A DNA stretch of 64,000 nt from Mycoplasma sp. CSL7503-lung (GCF_025515455.1 NZ_JAOPHP010000002.1:1-64000), one strand, 5' to 3'; positions 20,727 through 33,548 are shown, counted from the stretch's first letter. The notes: generated from the sequence alone by a model not told the origin. Program-made: numbers and translations.

Positions 20727-23663
20727 TTATTGGTCTACTTCTGTTAATTTTTTAGCATCTTCAAGTTTAACACTAAAGAAACTTGTAACACCTCTTCTTT
20801 GCATTGTTGCACCGAATAAGCTATCTACTCTTGCCATTGTTCCGGTTCTATGAGTAATAACTAAGAATTGAGTTTGTTCTTTTAGTTTTTGTAAATATTC
20901 TGCATATCTAACAACATTAGACTCATCTAAAGCTGCTTCAACCTCATCTAAAATACAAAGAGGAAGTGGTCTTGCTTTAAGTATTGCAAACAATAATGAA
21001 ATAGCAATTAAAGCTTTTTCACCACCTGAAAATAGTTTTAAATTTTTAACTGTTTTTCCAGGAGGTTGTGCAAAGATACTAATTCCACTTTCTAAAATAT
21101 TTTTAGGATCAATAAACTCTACATATGCTTTTCCACCACCTAGCATTGAACGGAAAACAGCATCCATTTCAACATTAACATCATCAACAATTTTAGTTAA
21201 ACGATTAATGATATTATTATCTAGATCTTTTATAGCTTCTATTAAAATATTTTTAGCTTCTTTAACTTCGTTATAGTTACTTGTATATTCATCAAATCTT
21301 TTTTCGAGTTCTTCTAACTCAGTTATAGAATTTAAGTTTACATTACCAATTTCTTCAATTTCATGTCTTAAATCATAAACCAATTCTTTTGCAGCTTCAA
21401 CAGACATTGTTAATGGAAAATTATTTTTAGCATTTTCTAAAGTAATTGAATAGAATGAACCTAATCTATCTTTATGTATGTTAAATAAGTTTTCAGCCTT
21501 TGTTTTTGCTTTTTCTTTTTCTAAGAAAGAGTTAAGTAATGTATTCAACATTTTTTGTGTTCTTTTTCTAACCTCTTCTATAGAAACTATATCGGCATTA
21601 ATTTTATTTCTAATTTTTGATTTTGTTTCAAGATCAAAATTAATTATTTTTAATTCATTTTCAAGCTCTATAAGTTTAGTTTCTGCAGAAACGTTACCTT
21701 CTACAACTTTTTGAGTTTTATTCAAATCTGAAAATGCAATTGTTGATTTATATTTTTTTAACTTTTCAACTTCTTTTTGAATTTCAACTCTCATTAATGA
21801 TTCACGAGTATCAAGAGAATTATGTTTAGTTTGTTCACTTTCGATTAATTGAATTAAATTATCTTTTTCTTTTCTTAAGTTTTCAACAATTTGTTTGTGC
21901 CCAGGAATAATTTCTTTTAACTGATTAATTTGTCCGTCTAAGCCGATTAAATCACTTGCAATATCCTTGGTTCCACCATGCATAACACCACCTACTCTGA
22001 TGATATCACCTTCTTTTGTAACAACCATATATTTTTTCTCAACTAAATTAGAAATTTGAGTTGCTACTTTAATGTCTGAAACGACAATAATATTACCTAG
22101 TAAAAATTCATTTAAAACTCTATATTTATCATCGATAGTAACTAAATCTTTGGCTAAACCAATAAATCCAGGATTGTTACGTAAAACCAATAAATAATCA
22201 TCTCTTACAGTTTTCCCTTTTATAGATGCCAAAGGAATAAAAGTAGCTCTTCCACCGTCGTTTGCTTTAAGATAATTAATAGCCTTAACAGCAACATCAG
22301 AATTTTCAACAACAATATTTTGTGCGGCTGCTTTTAAAATAACATCAATTGCAGGTATAAATTCTTGTTCAACAGTAAATAACTCACTAACTAAACCTAT
22401 ATAACCTCTGAAAACATGTTTGTTTTGAACAATATTTTTGGTTCCTTGGTGTAGGTTAGTTTGTTTATTTTTCTTTTCAACAAGTAATTTCAATCTTGTT
22501 TCAATAGAAATAATTTGATTTGTAGTATTATTTATTTTACGTTCATAATCATTGAATTTTCTACGATATTCATCAATAAGATCAAATGTTTCTTTTTTTT
22601 CTTTTACAACTGAGTTGTAGCTATCTTCAAGATATTTAATTTTCTTTTCAGCTATTGTTGCTTCTTCGATTACAGCTTGGATTCTTTCTTCTTCGTTAAA
22701 GTTCCCTTGACCATTAACCTTCATTTCTCTAAGAAGGTTATTTTCAGTTATTGTTTTATCAATAATTTGAATTTCTGTTGAAAGAGCTTCTTTTTTACTT
22801 GTTAAAGTATTAATTTCATCTTCTAATCCAACAACTTCATCTCTTTTATTTGATATTTTTTCTTCAGATTCTTGAATTTCTTTATTGTAAGATAATTTAG
22901 TTTCTTCTACCCCAACTAATTCTTCAGATAAATCTAAATATATTTTTTCATTACGTTCAATCTCATGTGCCAAATAACCAATTTCAACAGAACGTAATTC
23001 ATCCACTTTTTCTTTATACTTTTTGGCTTTTTCTGCGGCTTCTCTTAAAGGTTTTAATTGCCTGTCCATTTCTTTAATTTTGGCATCTAAAATATCAAGA
23101 GAACGTTCAGAACTATCTAATTTTAAAGTAGCTTCATGCTTACGTAATTTATATTTAGAAACACCCGCAGCTTCTTCAAAAATTCTTCTTCTTTCTTCTT
23201 CAGAAGAATTTGCGATATCAGAAACAGTACCTTGAGAAATAATCGCAAGAGAACTTTTACCAATACCAGTTTCCATCGCTAAAGCTTTAATCTCTTTGTG
23301 TAAAGCTTTTTGATCGTTAATAAAATATTCGTTAATACCTTTTCCACGTTCAAGAGAACGAGTAATTTTAATATACTCACTTTGAATAGAACTTTCACCT
23401 TTTCTATTATCAAATGTAAGAGATACAGTTGCTTTTTGCATAGGTTGAACTGTTTTAGAACCTGCAAAAATTACATCTTGCATAGAATCTCCACGCAATT
23501 CTTTTGAACTTTGTTCACCTAAAACTCAACGTATAGCATCATTAATATTACTTTTACCAGAACCATTTGGACCAACGATCCCGGCAACACCACCATCAAA
23601 ACGCAACACAATTGGGTCTGCAAATGACTTAAATCCATGTGCTTCAAACTTAATTAATTTCAT
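20727..23663 (-). CDS. smc: Chromosome segregation protein SMC
   Basis: A chromosome-condensing ABC-type ATPase, 978 residues. Walker A is GPNGSGKSN at about 32-40. Two long coiled-coil arms flank a hinge at about 365-520. The ABC signature LFSGGEKALIAIS and Walker B LCILDEVEAALDE are near 880-915. The total is somewhat shorter than B. subtilis SMC (1186), mainly in the coiled coils. The start follows TAGGAG, which overlaps the rnc stop, so smc is translated together with rnc. Confidence 0.96.
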
Positions 23664-23670
23664 TTTTCTC

Positions 23671-24501
23671 CTAATATTTATATAGCTTTTTTAAAGCATC
23701 TTTAGCAGCTTCGATTTCAGCTCTTTTTTTAGAGCTTCCAGAACCTACACCATAAACAATACCGTCTTTTATAGCTTTTGCTACAAAAATTTTATCATTT
23801 TCTTCTTTGGTCTCATAAGTAATATTTCTTTTATCTATGTTTTGAAAATATTCTTGTAACTGTGTTTTAGGATCTTTTTCAGTTGTAAACATTAAATTTT
23901 CATCAGTGACTAATTTTTCATTGCTGTTTACAACTTTATGCTCCATATTTTCTTTAATTAAATGTTCAAAAATAAAATTACTTGCAAATTCTATTCCTAA
24001 GTCAATATAAATAGCACCAACTATAGCTTCGAAAGTATCTGCCTTAACTTTTAATGAATTTTTGACTTCTTCTTCCATTCTACCATTGCCGGTTCTTAAA
24101 ATATTAATCAACTTCATTTTATCCGATGCCTTAGCTAAAGTTTTTGTGTTAACTATATCTGCTCTCAATCTTGTTAATTCTCCTTGACTTAGATTTTTAA
24201 AATTTTTAAAAATTAAATCTGAAGTATACAATTGTAAAAAAGCATCACCTAAAAATTCTAATCTCTCGTAATTAGTTTTTTTTGTTTCATCTTTAGGATC
24301 AAAAGATTTATGAGTAGTTGCTAAAATGTAATAATGAATATCATTAGGAACATAATAAAAATTTTTAATAAATCATTTAATTAATTTTTTGGCATAAGAT
24401 TCTGAAATCTTTAAATTATAATCATTTTTGAATCCCTTTATAAAAGGTAATAATTTAGCTAATATTTGTTCATTTTTTTCTTTATCTATTTTAACTTCCA
24501 T
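23671..24501 (-). CDS. rnc: Ribonuclease III
   Basis: A double-strand-specific RNase that processes rRNA precursors, 276 residues. The catalytic signature YERLEFLGDA is near residues 84-93. The C-terminal double-strand RNA-binding domain is at about 205-275, ending in KKRAEIEAAKDALKKL. About 40 extra N-terminal residues explain the length above the usual 225-235. It starts 2 nt after the plsX stop and ends 7 nt before smc, the conserved plsX-rnc-smc order of Firmicutes. Confidence 0.95.
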
Positions 24502-24503
24502 AA

Positions 24504-25475
24504 TTAACCTTTTAAATGAGACATTAAATCAAATTCTAATGCATTTTTCATATTATTTAGTGCTACTAAAACGGCTTTTCGATCGCTAGCTCCGTGAATT
24601 TTAATTGCAGGAGCATTAACTCCTATAACTCATGCAGATGCAATATTTCTATAATCAAAAGTTTTAGCTACTTTTTTAAATGCACCCTTCATTAATAAAG
24701 CTCCAATTTTGCTAATTAAACTATTTTTAATATGGATTTTTAACGCATCTTTAAATGTTAATAATGCGCCTTCATAACTTTTTGTAACTAAATTACCACC
24801 ATAACCGTCTGTCAAGGCAATTTGATATTTACCTTGTAATAATTCTCTTGGTTCTGAAAATCCAATATAATTAAAAGTTTCATTTTTTAATAATTCATGT
24901 GCATCCCTTAAAATTTGAGTACCCTTATATTCTTCGATACCTATATTTAATAAAGTAATTTTAGGTTGTTCAACTTTATACATAACTTTATAAAACCTAT
25001 TAGCTAATTTTGCTCATTCAAGATAATATTCTGGTTTAGCCTCTAAACTTGCTCCAATGTCTAGCATTAGTAATATTTCATTTCTTATAGAATAAGCCAT
25101 ACCCATAAAAGCAGGTCTAGAAACATTTTCAAGTCTTTTTAACTTAAAAGTTAAAGAAGCTAAATAAGAACCACTATCACCACCAGAAATAACACCTTGA
25201 GCAACATTATTTCTAACTAAATCTATTGCTTCATTAATAGAAATATTTTCTCGCATCACTTGACGTATATCTCTTGGGTTAACTGATTTTATGTTATTTT
25301 GATAAATTTTAATATTTTTGGGTAATGAACTAACATCTATGTTTTCAAAATCACCGACCAAGTGTATTTCGGTGTCTGGGTTATTCTTAATAAATATTTT
25401 TGAGCCTTCTAAAGCTTCAATAGAACCGAAGTCTAATCCGTTAGCATCCAAAGCTATTTTATATTTAAATTCCAT
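24504..25475 (-). CDS. plsX: Phosphate acyltransferase PlsX
   Basis: The product makes acyl-phosphate from acyl donors, the first step of phosphatidic acid synthesis, and acts at the inner membrane surface. It has 323 residues, normal length. The start, YKIALDANGLDFG, and the GGDSGSYLA and LTDGYGGNLVTKS blocks are family hallmarks. It lies directly after fakA. In this order FakA would supply acyl-phosphate from imported fatty acids, so the two enzymes feed the same pathway. Confidence 0.93.
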
Positions 25476-25476
25476 A

Positions 25477-27126
25477 TTATTCCACTCCTATTAAATAAGA
25501 ATAATTTGGTTGGCTACCATCAATAACTTGAACTTCAACTTCATAATTTGATTCAATATAATTACTTAATTCGTTAGCTTCGTTTATGTTACCATCTTCA
25601 CCATAATAAATACTTACAAGTTGACTATCATCTTGAATCATTCTAGATACTAGATCTCTTAATGAATTTGTAATATTTTTATTAGAATTTACAATTTTAC
25701 CATTTAGTATTGTTAGATAATCATCTACTTTAACTTTTATACCATTTATCTTAGTATTTCTAACTGCTTTTGTTATTTCTCCAGTTGAAACTAATTCTAT
25801 TGACTCTTCCATCAATTCTTTATTATCTTCAGCACTTGTTTCAGGATTAAAATTTAAAATTGCACTTAAACCTTGCACTTGTGTTTTTGTTGGTATAACA
25901 ATAATATTTTTATCGCGAACAACTTGAGCAGCTTGTTGAGCAACCAAAATAACATTTGAATTATTAGGTAAAATAAAGACTGTATCAGCATTAACCGAAT
26001 CGATCGCATTAATTAAATCTTGAGCTGAAGGATTTTGAGTTTGGCCTGATTCTACAACAAAATCAGCACCCAAATCCTTCATTCGTTGAATAATGCCTGA
26101 ACCTAAGTTACATGATACTACTCCACATAAATTTCTTTTCGAGTTTTCTAAATTACTTTTTATAACTTTAGCGTTTTCTCTTGAACCATTCGCTTGAAGT
26201 GTCATATTTTCTGATTTTATTTTTATAAATTCACCAAATTCTTGAACAAAGTTAAGCATATCTCCAGGTTTAATTGTATGTCCATGAACCTTTAAAATAT
26301 TATCATCATTTACTACAACTAGAGAATTTGCAATCATTTCAAGTTTTTTTGTGAAAGCTTCTTTATTAAAATCTTTTGGTTTATCTAAATCAACTAAAAC
26401 CTCGGTACAATAACCGAATTCTCCATTATAAACTTCTTCACTACTTAAAAAAACGTTAACATTTTCATTTTCTTCTAATTTAACTGGTCTACCATTAAAA
26501 TACTCATTTATACCTCAAAATATTTTAAATAAACCTTCTCCACCACTATCGGTAACCCCAACTTCACGTAAAGTTTTAAGTTTATTAGGAGTTTCATCAC
26601 AACTCTCACGCATAAACTTCAAAAGTTTTGATCAAAATTCATTCAATGTAACTCTACTACTATCAAAACGATAAAACTCTCTTTCTAAATCTTCTGTTGT
26701 TTCTCTAATAACAGTAAGCATTGTACCTTCAACAGGTTTAAAAACAGATTTATATGCTGCTTCAGTAGCACTTCTAAAAGCTTTTAATAATGAGTCTAAA
26801 TTTAATGTTTTTTTATTTTTGCAAGCTTCTGCAAACCCTTTAAAAATTTGGCTTAAAATTACCCCCGAATTACCTCTAGCTGCAAATAACATACTATGAG
26901 CTAATTCTTTGGTAACAGTAGCAATATCAATATTTTCATCGTATGAATTTAAAAGTTCGACTGCTGCGTAGGCAGTTGACGACATATTAGTACCAGTATC
27001 TCCGTCGGGAACAGGAAAAACATTCATAGCATCGATTTGATTTTTTGCATTTTGTAGTGCCGTTGCACCAGAAATGACAGCTTGTGCAAATTTATAACCA
27101 GTTAAATTAATTGTTTTTTTACTCAT
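25477..27126 (-). CDS. fakA: Fatty acid kinase catalytic subunit-like protein (DhaL/DAK2 domain)
   Basis: This 549-residue protein has an N-terminal DhaL domain (1 to about 200) with the Mg-ATP-binding block VFPVPDGDTGTNM and GNSGVILSQI. A middle region and the DegV-linked C-terminal domain (about 290-549) follow. In Staphylococcus this family phosphorylates FakB-bound exogenous fatty acids. The position between yloU and plsX matches Firmicutes, and it is consistent with use of scavenged fatty acids for membrane lipids. No fakB is in the window. The stop ends one base before the plsX region, so the genes are nearly contiguous. Confidence 0.9.
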
Positions 27127-27440
27127 TATTTAACTCCTTTAACAATTATTATTAATTTATCTAACGAGATTTTATTTTTTTTAAAAGCCCTTTGTACCCT
27201 TTTATACAAGTCAGTATTTAACGAGTTAACATTTATACCTTCTAAAACAGTTATAGCTAACTTAAAATTAAAAACATTAGGAGTACTTTCGTAAGCAAAA
27301 ATACGGTCAATTAATTCTAGATTATCATCATCAATATCTTTTGTAATTTTCTCATCATTTGATAATTCATGAATTGCATGAATACCAGGAATTGAAGTGA
27401 TTATTTTAAAAAATAATTCGCTTGCTTGTTTTATTTCCAC
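27126..27440 (-). CDS. Asp23/Gls24 family protein (YloU-like)
   Basis: A 104-residue cytoplasmic protein located exactly where yloU stands in Firmicutes, upstream of the DhaL/DAK2 gene and overlapping it by one base. The Asp23/Gls24 fold is recognisable in the pattern of a short N-terminal helix (MEIKQASELFFKIITSIPGIHAI), strands, and a C-terminal helix with VQRAFKK. It is the first gene of the yloU-fakA-plsX-rnc-smc unit. The molecular role in mycoplasmas is unknown. Confidence 0.75.
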   Translation of the reverse strand: MEIKQASELFFKIITSIPGIHAIHELSNDEKITKDIDDDNLELIDRIFAYESTPNVFNFKLAITVLEGINVNSLNTDLYKRVQRAFKKNKISLDKLIIIVKGVK

Positions 27441-27568
27441 TTAAAACCTCTATTCTAGTATATAAAAAGTAAATAAGTACTTATTTAAGTATTATTTATA
27501 TTTTACAACATTATTAATTTTTTAATAAAATTTAATTCTAGTAAAATATTAGTGAAAAAAGGAGTTTT

Positions 27569-28240
27569 ATGCCTATTAGCATTAAATTTGGAGTAGTTTT
27601 AGAAATAAAACAAATAGAAGAAAATGGATTTATAGTTTCGTTCTTTACACGCAAAGGTATGTTAAGACTTTTTGCTCAAGGTCTGAATAAGACCTCTTCC
27701 AAAAATAGAGCAAATTTAATACCGGGTTCAATCGTTGAAATCGAATATTTTCCAAGTAGATTAAAAGATAAAATTGGCCGTCTAAAGAAAGTAACAATTA
27801 CTCATTTTTTCGATATAACAAATAAGAAAAAAAATAGTTCATTTTTAAGGATAAAAAATATATTTTTAAACTTCAATTTTGCAAATCATTTATTCGATTC
27901 TTATAAAGATTATTTTGATAAATTTGATGTTCAAAACTCTGATAAATTTGTTACTTTTATTTATGTTCAAAGCACTGTTTATTTTGGTATTGTACCAATT
28001 TTTAATAAATGTAGAATTTGTGGTTCAAGAAAAAATTTAATTGATTTTCAAGCTTCTGAAGGTGGTTTTATTTGTAATAAGCATGGTCATATTTATATAA
28101 AAACAAACTTAGAACTTAATGCTTATTGATCTTTATTTCATAATTTTGATAAATACTTACAACTTGCTGATTATAATTTAGATAGAAAAATAAGGTCAGA
28201 ATTTTATGTTTTAATCAAAGAATCTGGACACATTATATAA
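27569..28240 (+). CDS. recO: DNA repair protein RecO
   Basis: A 223-residue recombination mediator that helps load RecA with RecR. An N-terminal OB fold (about 1-80) includes VVLEIKQIEENGFIVSFFTRKGML. A C-terminal zinc-binding region has CRICGS near 149 and FICNKH about 20 residues later. A GGAG ribosome binding site precedes the ATG. It is divergent from yloU and about the usual length. One TGA-encoded Trp falls late in the gene, at 28128. Confidence 0.88.
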
Positions 28241-28245
28241 AAATA

Positions 28246-28268
28246 AGTCAACACCAAAAGTGTCAACT
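28246..28268. terminator. Weak hairpin between convergent genes
   Basis: ACAC/GTGT core with imperfect flanks (AGTCA versus CAACT) around a CAAAA loop, between recO and the DUF402 gene. It may terminate either direction. Confidence 0.4.
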
Positions 28269-28917
28269 AATATTTTAAATATTTATTTAATTTATTAAAC
28301 ATTTCTGTTTCTTCACTATAGCTATTTTTATATTTTTTAGTATATATATTATATGTTTTTAAGTCAATTAATTTATCTTTTAACATCAATTCTAAATAAT
28401 ATGCAATAATTCCTTCGTTAAAAAAATATTCATCTTTATTATATAGAGTAATCACTTCCGTTAATTCATTATAAATATCTTTTTTTAATTGTTCAGGATA
28501 ATTATACAATTTAGAATTCTCTTTAAACTCTTCTTTATCAACAATTTGTAAATCTCTATTAGGATAGCTTTTTATATCTAAATCATAATCAATAAATTTA
28601 ATTGTATTATCTTCAAAGATAGGTCTTGAAGCTAAATTTGTATAATACGAATACCCTAATTTTCTCTTGATTAAAACAATGGTATTATATAAACTATCTT
28701 TTGGAAAAAATCAAATCGCATCTTCTTTATATTTTCAACCTTTATAATTTTTTGAAGTTTCGACAACTCTAGTGCCTTTTAACGAAAGAACTATATGTCT
28801 TTTATTATGAAAAATTATTTTAGCATTAGATCATTGCCGGTATAATTTTCCATTATGTTTATAAGCTTGAATATTCACCATTTGTCCAATTTGGACTTTA
28901 CTAAAGTCTCATTTCAT
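28267..28917 (-). CDS. DUF402 family protein (nucleoside phosphatase-like)
   Basis: A 216-residue protein with the DUF402 pattern: GQMVNIQAYKHNG near the start, a Trp/Phe-rich WFFPK, then the block YYTNLASRP...IKFIDYDLDI and the DKEEFKENS tail. Some members, in S. aureus and related bacteria, hydrolyse nucleoside di- and triphosphates with Mn2+. The Asp residues of the DYDLD motif and the downstream Asp/Glu residues are those expected to bind metal. The ATG overlaps the stop of the upstream lipoprotein gene (TAATG), so the two are coupled. Confidence 0.78.
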
Positions 28918-31277
28918 TAAATATATTCCTCTATTTTTGTTCTATTATTTTCGTCTTTTATGACTTTGTATTTAAGCAATTGAGTATTTGTTATGCTAGA
29001 CCTTTGCGATGATACTCATCTTTGTTCTGGTAATGTTATTTGTTCGCTATCTAATTCATTTTCTTCTGCAATACCGTTTTTATTTAAATCTGTTCATAAA
29101 TAAATTAAAGAATTATTTTTAATATTAACAAACTCTTTTGTTATATATTGATAATAATTTTTATTTTTTGGATATAAACGATTTGCTATTTGATTTTCTC
29201 TATCCTCAGTATTTGTGTTGGTGTTTGGATCTATCAATATTGCTCCTTGATCAAAATCTTTGTGACCAAAGAAATTAAATAAATCATAATATTGAATTCC
29301 TATTGTTTTATAAATTTGATTATTAGAATCTTTAAGCACTATACCACTAATATTTTTATTATCTAAAAATCCAGTAAATTTTATTGTTTTAGCTTTTTTC
29401 TCATCGATTGAAACCCCGTTTGAACCAACTCATTCAAAATTATTATCAAAATAAATTTGTGAAATTGTCTTACCATAACCCATTGTTTTTAAAAACAATT
29501 CATAAAAATCTTCTGATCTACTTTTGGTTTTATATTCTGGCAATTGACCAATAATATATCTTCCGTTATAATTAACTCCTGTTTTTTCGGTATATTTAAA
29601 AGTTGAAATATCAAAAACTGAAGTAGGGTACATTATAGCACTTAATCTTGGCTCGCCAGTATTAGGGTCTATTTTACCGTCCTGAAACATATATTGTCTT
29701 CTAAAAGAATCGAAATTATTTAAAAATACTTTACTCCAATCATCAGCATTTGCTGAAGGTGAGAAAATTAAAGTTTTATCTCCGTTATCTTCTTTATATG
29801 AATGGAGACCAAATCAACCAATACTTGATTTGCTTGTTAATCTATTTTCATATGCTTCATTTACATGATTCATATTAAAGTAGGCTTCATAAGCGAATTT
29901 TAAATATTCTCTAGGTAAAAGTTCAGTAAGAGAATAATAGTATTTAATTTTAGAATAATCTAATTTAAATGATTCACTCGGAGAATATGATAAATTAACA
30001 TAATTCTCTGGATTTTTAAGATATTGTGGACCTGTTTTTGAATTAGAAATATTTCATAAATCATTTGCAGAAAGCTTCCTATACATAAAACTTAATTCTG
30101 TTCTAAGAGCTAAATCTGGACCCCCAAATAAAGATAAAGTTTCATAATCTATAAAACCTTTTTTATCTACATCGTAATTTAATAAATTATAAAATTTATT
30201 TGTAAAAAAAGCATTTCAATATTGTCTTGAACCATGGGTATGATTATCCTTAGAATTTGAGTTAGGATCATAATAAATATCAATTCTTTTTTTACCATCG
30301 ATATCATTAATTGTACTTTCAACTTCAACTTCAGGATCACTAACTAAACCTGTTTCTGCATAAGATGTAGCTCAATGATGAATATATTCATGAAAAACAG
30401 TAGGCATAATACCGCCTATTCTTTGATATTCATTAAAAGATTGTTCGCTTAAAATAGAGCCATTAATATAAATTGTTTTTGTAGAAGGAATGTAAAGTCC
30501 ATTCGCATTTTTACCAATAATTTTAAAATCATTAATATTAATTCCATCAAGATCAAAAACTTCTGTACCAAATGGTATTTTTCTCTTAAACTCTTGAGCT
30601 AATTTAACAATACCACTTTTTCCTAGTAGGTATCTATGATCATTTTGATTTGTATAATACGAAAAATCTCTGAAAAATATTTTTGTATAAGGATCTTGAT
30701 ATTCATAGTAAAAACGACCATCATTTGTTTTCATTTCTTTTATATCATCTAAACTAGTAATTGAAGTATCGTTCAATTCAACTAAATCATTATATAATTC
30801 TTCGTTTGAAATCGAGGTATTATATGATGTTTCATTTCTCAAAATAGGAAATAAGCTAATATCGGTAAGCTCTTTAATTAAAGGTTTATTTTCTTTTTCG
30901 TCTTCTTCGTTTTTTGAATTATTATCACTTATTTTGTTGTTATCAGAATTATTATTTGAATCTGTTTTTGTTTCATCTAAAGGTTTATTTTGGTCATTTT
31001 CATTAGGAATAGAATTATTAGTAGATGCACTATCATTCGAAGTGTTTGTATTATCATTTTTATCTTTTGGAGTTTGATCAAATCCGTTATTTGCATCAAA
31101 AGTGTTTGAAGTTCCGTCGTTTTTTATTACGATTCCTGATTCTGTTTTTGTCGTTTCTTTCGAATCGTTGTTACCTAATAAAAAATCGAGCGGTTCACAA
31201 CTTATTGTTAATAAAACCGGTGAAATTAACAATGAACTAGCTGCTATTTTTTTGATTAATGATAACTTATTTTTCAT
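28917..31277 (-). CDS. Lipoprotein with HExxH zinc protease motif (MYPU_1760-like)
   Basis: A 786-residue lipoprotein. The signal peptide ends at lipobox Cys27 (LLTISC). Residues about 30-130 form a low-complexity Asn/Asp/Lys/Ser spacer, then a folded region. HEYIHH is at about 297-302, with ETG and EVEVE about 12-20 residues later, a zinc-metalloprotease (gluzincin-like) arrangement. Length and motif resemble the MYPU_1760 metalloprotease family of mycoplasmas. It is anchored outside the cell and could act on host proteins. Substrate unknown. It is cotranscribed with the DUF402 gene, and a GGAG site precedes the start. Confidence 0.72.
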
Positions 31278-31313
31278 CTTTTTCTCCTTATTTTAATTGA
31301 TATATTAATTATA

Positions 31314-32042
31314 TTATTTTTTTAAAATAATAAAATGAGTATTATTCGCAAATTCCTTTACTTTGTAATTTTCTGTGAAATTTTTATCTCTGTCTATAAT
31401 TTCTAAAATTGTAAATTTTGTTTTATTTAATACTTTTATTAATTCTTGATAAGAATACAAATGCATAAAATCACATAAATTATTTTCATTTAAAAAAATA
31501 TGATCTCCGTATTTTTTTATTTTAAATTCATTGCATTTTAGTATTGTTTCTTCTTCAGGTTGAATATATGTTTCTTCATTTCTAATAATTGTTGAAAAAA
31601 TAAAAATTCCACCAGGCTTTAAAACTCTATATATTTCATTTAAAGCATTTATTCTTCCTTCTTCGCTTGGAATTCCAGGCCATCCATTAAAAGAGAAAAG
31701 AGCATATTCAAATGAATTGTAGGTGTAATTTAATTTTGATGCATTTGCTGTTTCAAATCTAACATTAATATTATCATTTTTTGCCAAGTATTTAGCGGTA
31801 TCAATCATATTAGATGAAATGTCAACACCTAGAATATTAGTAAATCCTTTTTTAACTAATCCAAATGTAGTTCTACCTGTTCCGCATCCTATATCTAATA
31901 ATTTAAAATTCTTATTTTCAAAATACTTTTCAAATATAAATTCTTCAGATTTTCAAAGACCTATTGAAGAATTTGATTTTGCATATCTTACCACTGTTCG
32001 ATCATCTTCAAAAACACTCTTATTATTGTTGTTAAAATTCAT
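31314..32042 (-). CDS. SAM-dependent methyltransferase (class I)
   Basis: A 242-residue enzyme of the UbiE/Methyltransf_11 type. Motif I LLDIGCGTGRTTFGL is at about 55-69. The acidic residue of motif II is in GVDISSNMIDTAKYL, and the post-motif block NEIYRVLKPGGIFIFST is near 155. The substrate cannot be read. TATAAT lies 6 nt before the ATG with no ribosome binding site, so the mRNA should be leaderless. One Trp is encoded by TGA. Confidence 0.85.
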
Positions 32043-32048
32043 TTATTT

Positions 32049-32054
32049 ATTATA
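32049..32054 (-). promoter_or_regulatory. -10 box of the methyltransferase gene (leaderless)
   Basis: TATAAT on the minus strand, 6 nt before the ATG at 32042. Confidence 0.6.
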
Positions 32055-32093
32055 ACAAAATAAAACTTCTTGTTCGAATTATTCAGAATAAAA

Positions 32094-32118
32094 AATATTC
32101 GGTTTATTCCGAATATTT
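32094..32118 (-). terminator. Terminator of the secY-rplQ operon
   Basis: AATATTCGG pairs with CCGAATATT around a TTTATT loop, followed on the minus strand by T-rich sequence. It lies 15 nt after the rplQ stop. Confidence 0.75.
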
Positions 32119-32132
32119 AATTATTATTTGAA

Positions 32133-32501
32133 TTAATCTACAAGTTCAATAATTGCCATTCTTGTATTGTCACCAAGACGTTTAGGCAATTTAATAATTC
32201 TTGTGTAACCACCTTGTCTTTCTTTATATTTTGGTGCAATAGTGTCAATTAAGTGTTTGTAAACTTTTTTGTCTGAATTTTTAACAGTAATAGGTCTTAC
32301 ATAACTTGTAATTACACGGACATTAGCTAATGTAGGGTTTTTTGCTTTAGTAATCATTTTTTCAGCATGTTTTCTTAATTCTTTAGCTCTTGTTAAAGTT
32401 GTTGTTAAGTGACCGTTTGCGAATAATTCACTTGTAAGTGAACGCATCACACCATTTCTTCATTTTGTATTACGTGAATAAATTTGTTTTGGATTAGCCA
32501 T
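32133..32501 (-). CDS. rplQ: 50S ribosomal protein L17
   Basis: A large-subunit protein near the exit tunnel, 122 residues, full length. It starts MANPKQIYSRNTKWRNGVMRSL; the Trp is TGA. The family block TTLTRAKELRKHAEKMITKAK is present. It is the last gene of the secY-adk-map-infA-rpmJ-rpsM-rpsK-rpoA-rplQ unit and starts 1 nt after the rpoA stop. Confidence 0.97.
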
Positions 32502-32502
32502 A

Positions 32503-33513
32503 TTATTCTTCTCCCTCTTTTAATTGTAAACCATGTTCTTCAAGTTTTTCAATAATTTCTTGTACAGATTTCTTACCTAAGTTCTTAATTCCTTCAAGTT
32601 CTTCAAATCTCATTTCAGCAACTTGACTAAGTTTTTTCTTACCGCTTTTCTTAAGTGCATTTAAAGAACGGACAGATAGTCCAAGTTGTGTAATATCTAA
32701 ATCATCTTCAATTTGTTGTGGTTCTTCAATCTTTGGTTCTTCAAAAATTTGAACGTCTTCCATATTTTCAACGCCACCGATAACTCTAAATAATCCAATT
32801 AACATTTCTGAAGCATATTTAACAGCTTCTTTCGCAGTAATTGAACCATTTGTAACCACTTTAAATTCTAACGCTTCTTCTATTTTAGTTGAATCGGAAT
32901 TTAATTCTTTAACATCTCATGTTACAGTTTTAATTGGAGCAAAATTAGAATCAACTGCTAAAAATTCAGCACGTTTGATATCTGTTTCTAATTTTGATTT
33001 TAAATCTTTGTCATTAATATAATTTTTATTTTCTTCTTCAGACATAAATCCACGCCCTACACGAAGAAATAGTTCAAGATTTAATGCATCAGGTGAATTA
33101 ACTGTAGCGATATATTGGTTTGGATTGATGATTTGAACACTAGGATTACTTACTTCCATTGATTTAGCTGTGATTTGTCCAATTTCGTTTGATTTAAGTT
33201 TAACCTTAACAATTTCATCATCAGCAACATATGATGGAGAATATGTGAAATTAACTTCTCTTAGGTTCATTATTAATGATAGAACATCTTCAGTAACATC
33301 TTTAAGTGCTTTGTAATGAAACTCCGCACCCTCTATTCTTACACTAAAAGGCGCTAAAGTAGGCATACTTGATAAAATCATTCTTCTAAGTGCAACACCT
33401 AAAGTTTTACCAAAACCTCTTTCTAATCCTTCTAATATAAATGTTACTTCATTGTCTGAAACAACTCTAAATTCTGGTTTTTTTCTATATGATAATGGTT
33501 TCATTTTTTCCAT
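32503..33513 (-). CDS. rpoA: RNA polymerase subunit alpha
   Basis: The assembly platform of RNA polymerase, 336 residues. The N-terminal domain (1 to about 235) holds the dimerisation block GFGKTLGVALRRMILSS. The linker is acidic (EEPKIEEPQQIEDD) and the C-terminal domain has LGLSVRSLNALKKSG and the GIKNLGKKSVQEI helix-hairpin-helix used to contact UP elements and regulators. A Trp in the middle is TGA. It lies between rpsK and rplQ as in most bacteria. Confidence 0.97.
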
Positions 33514-33548
33514 ATTTAGATTTCCTTTCCTTTTAAACTTGGTTTAAA

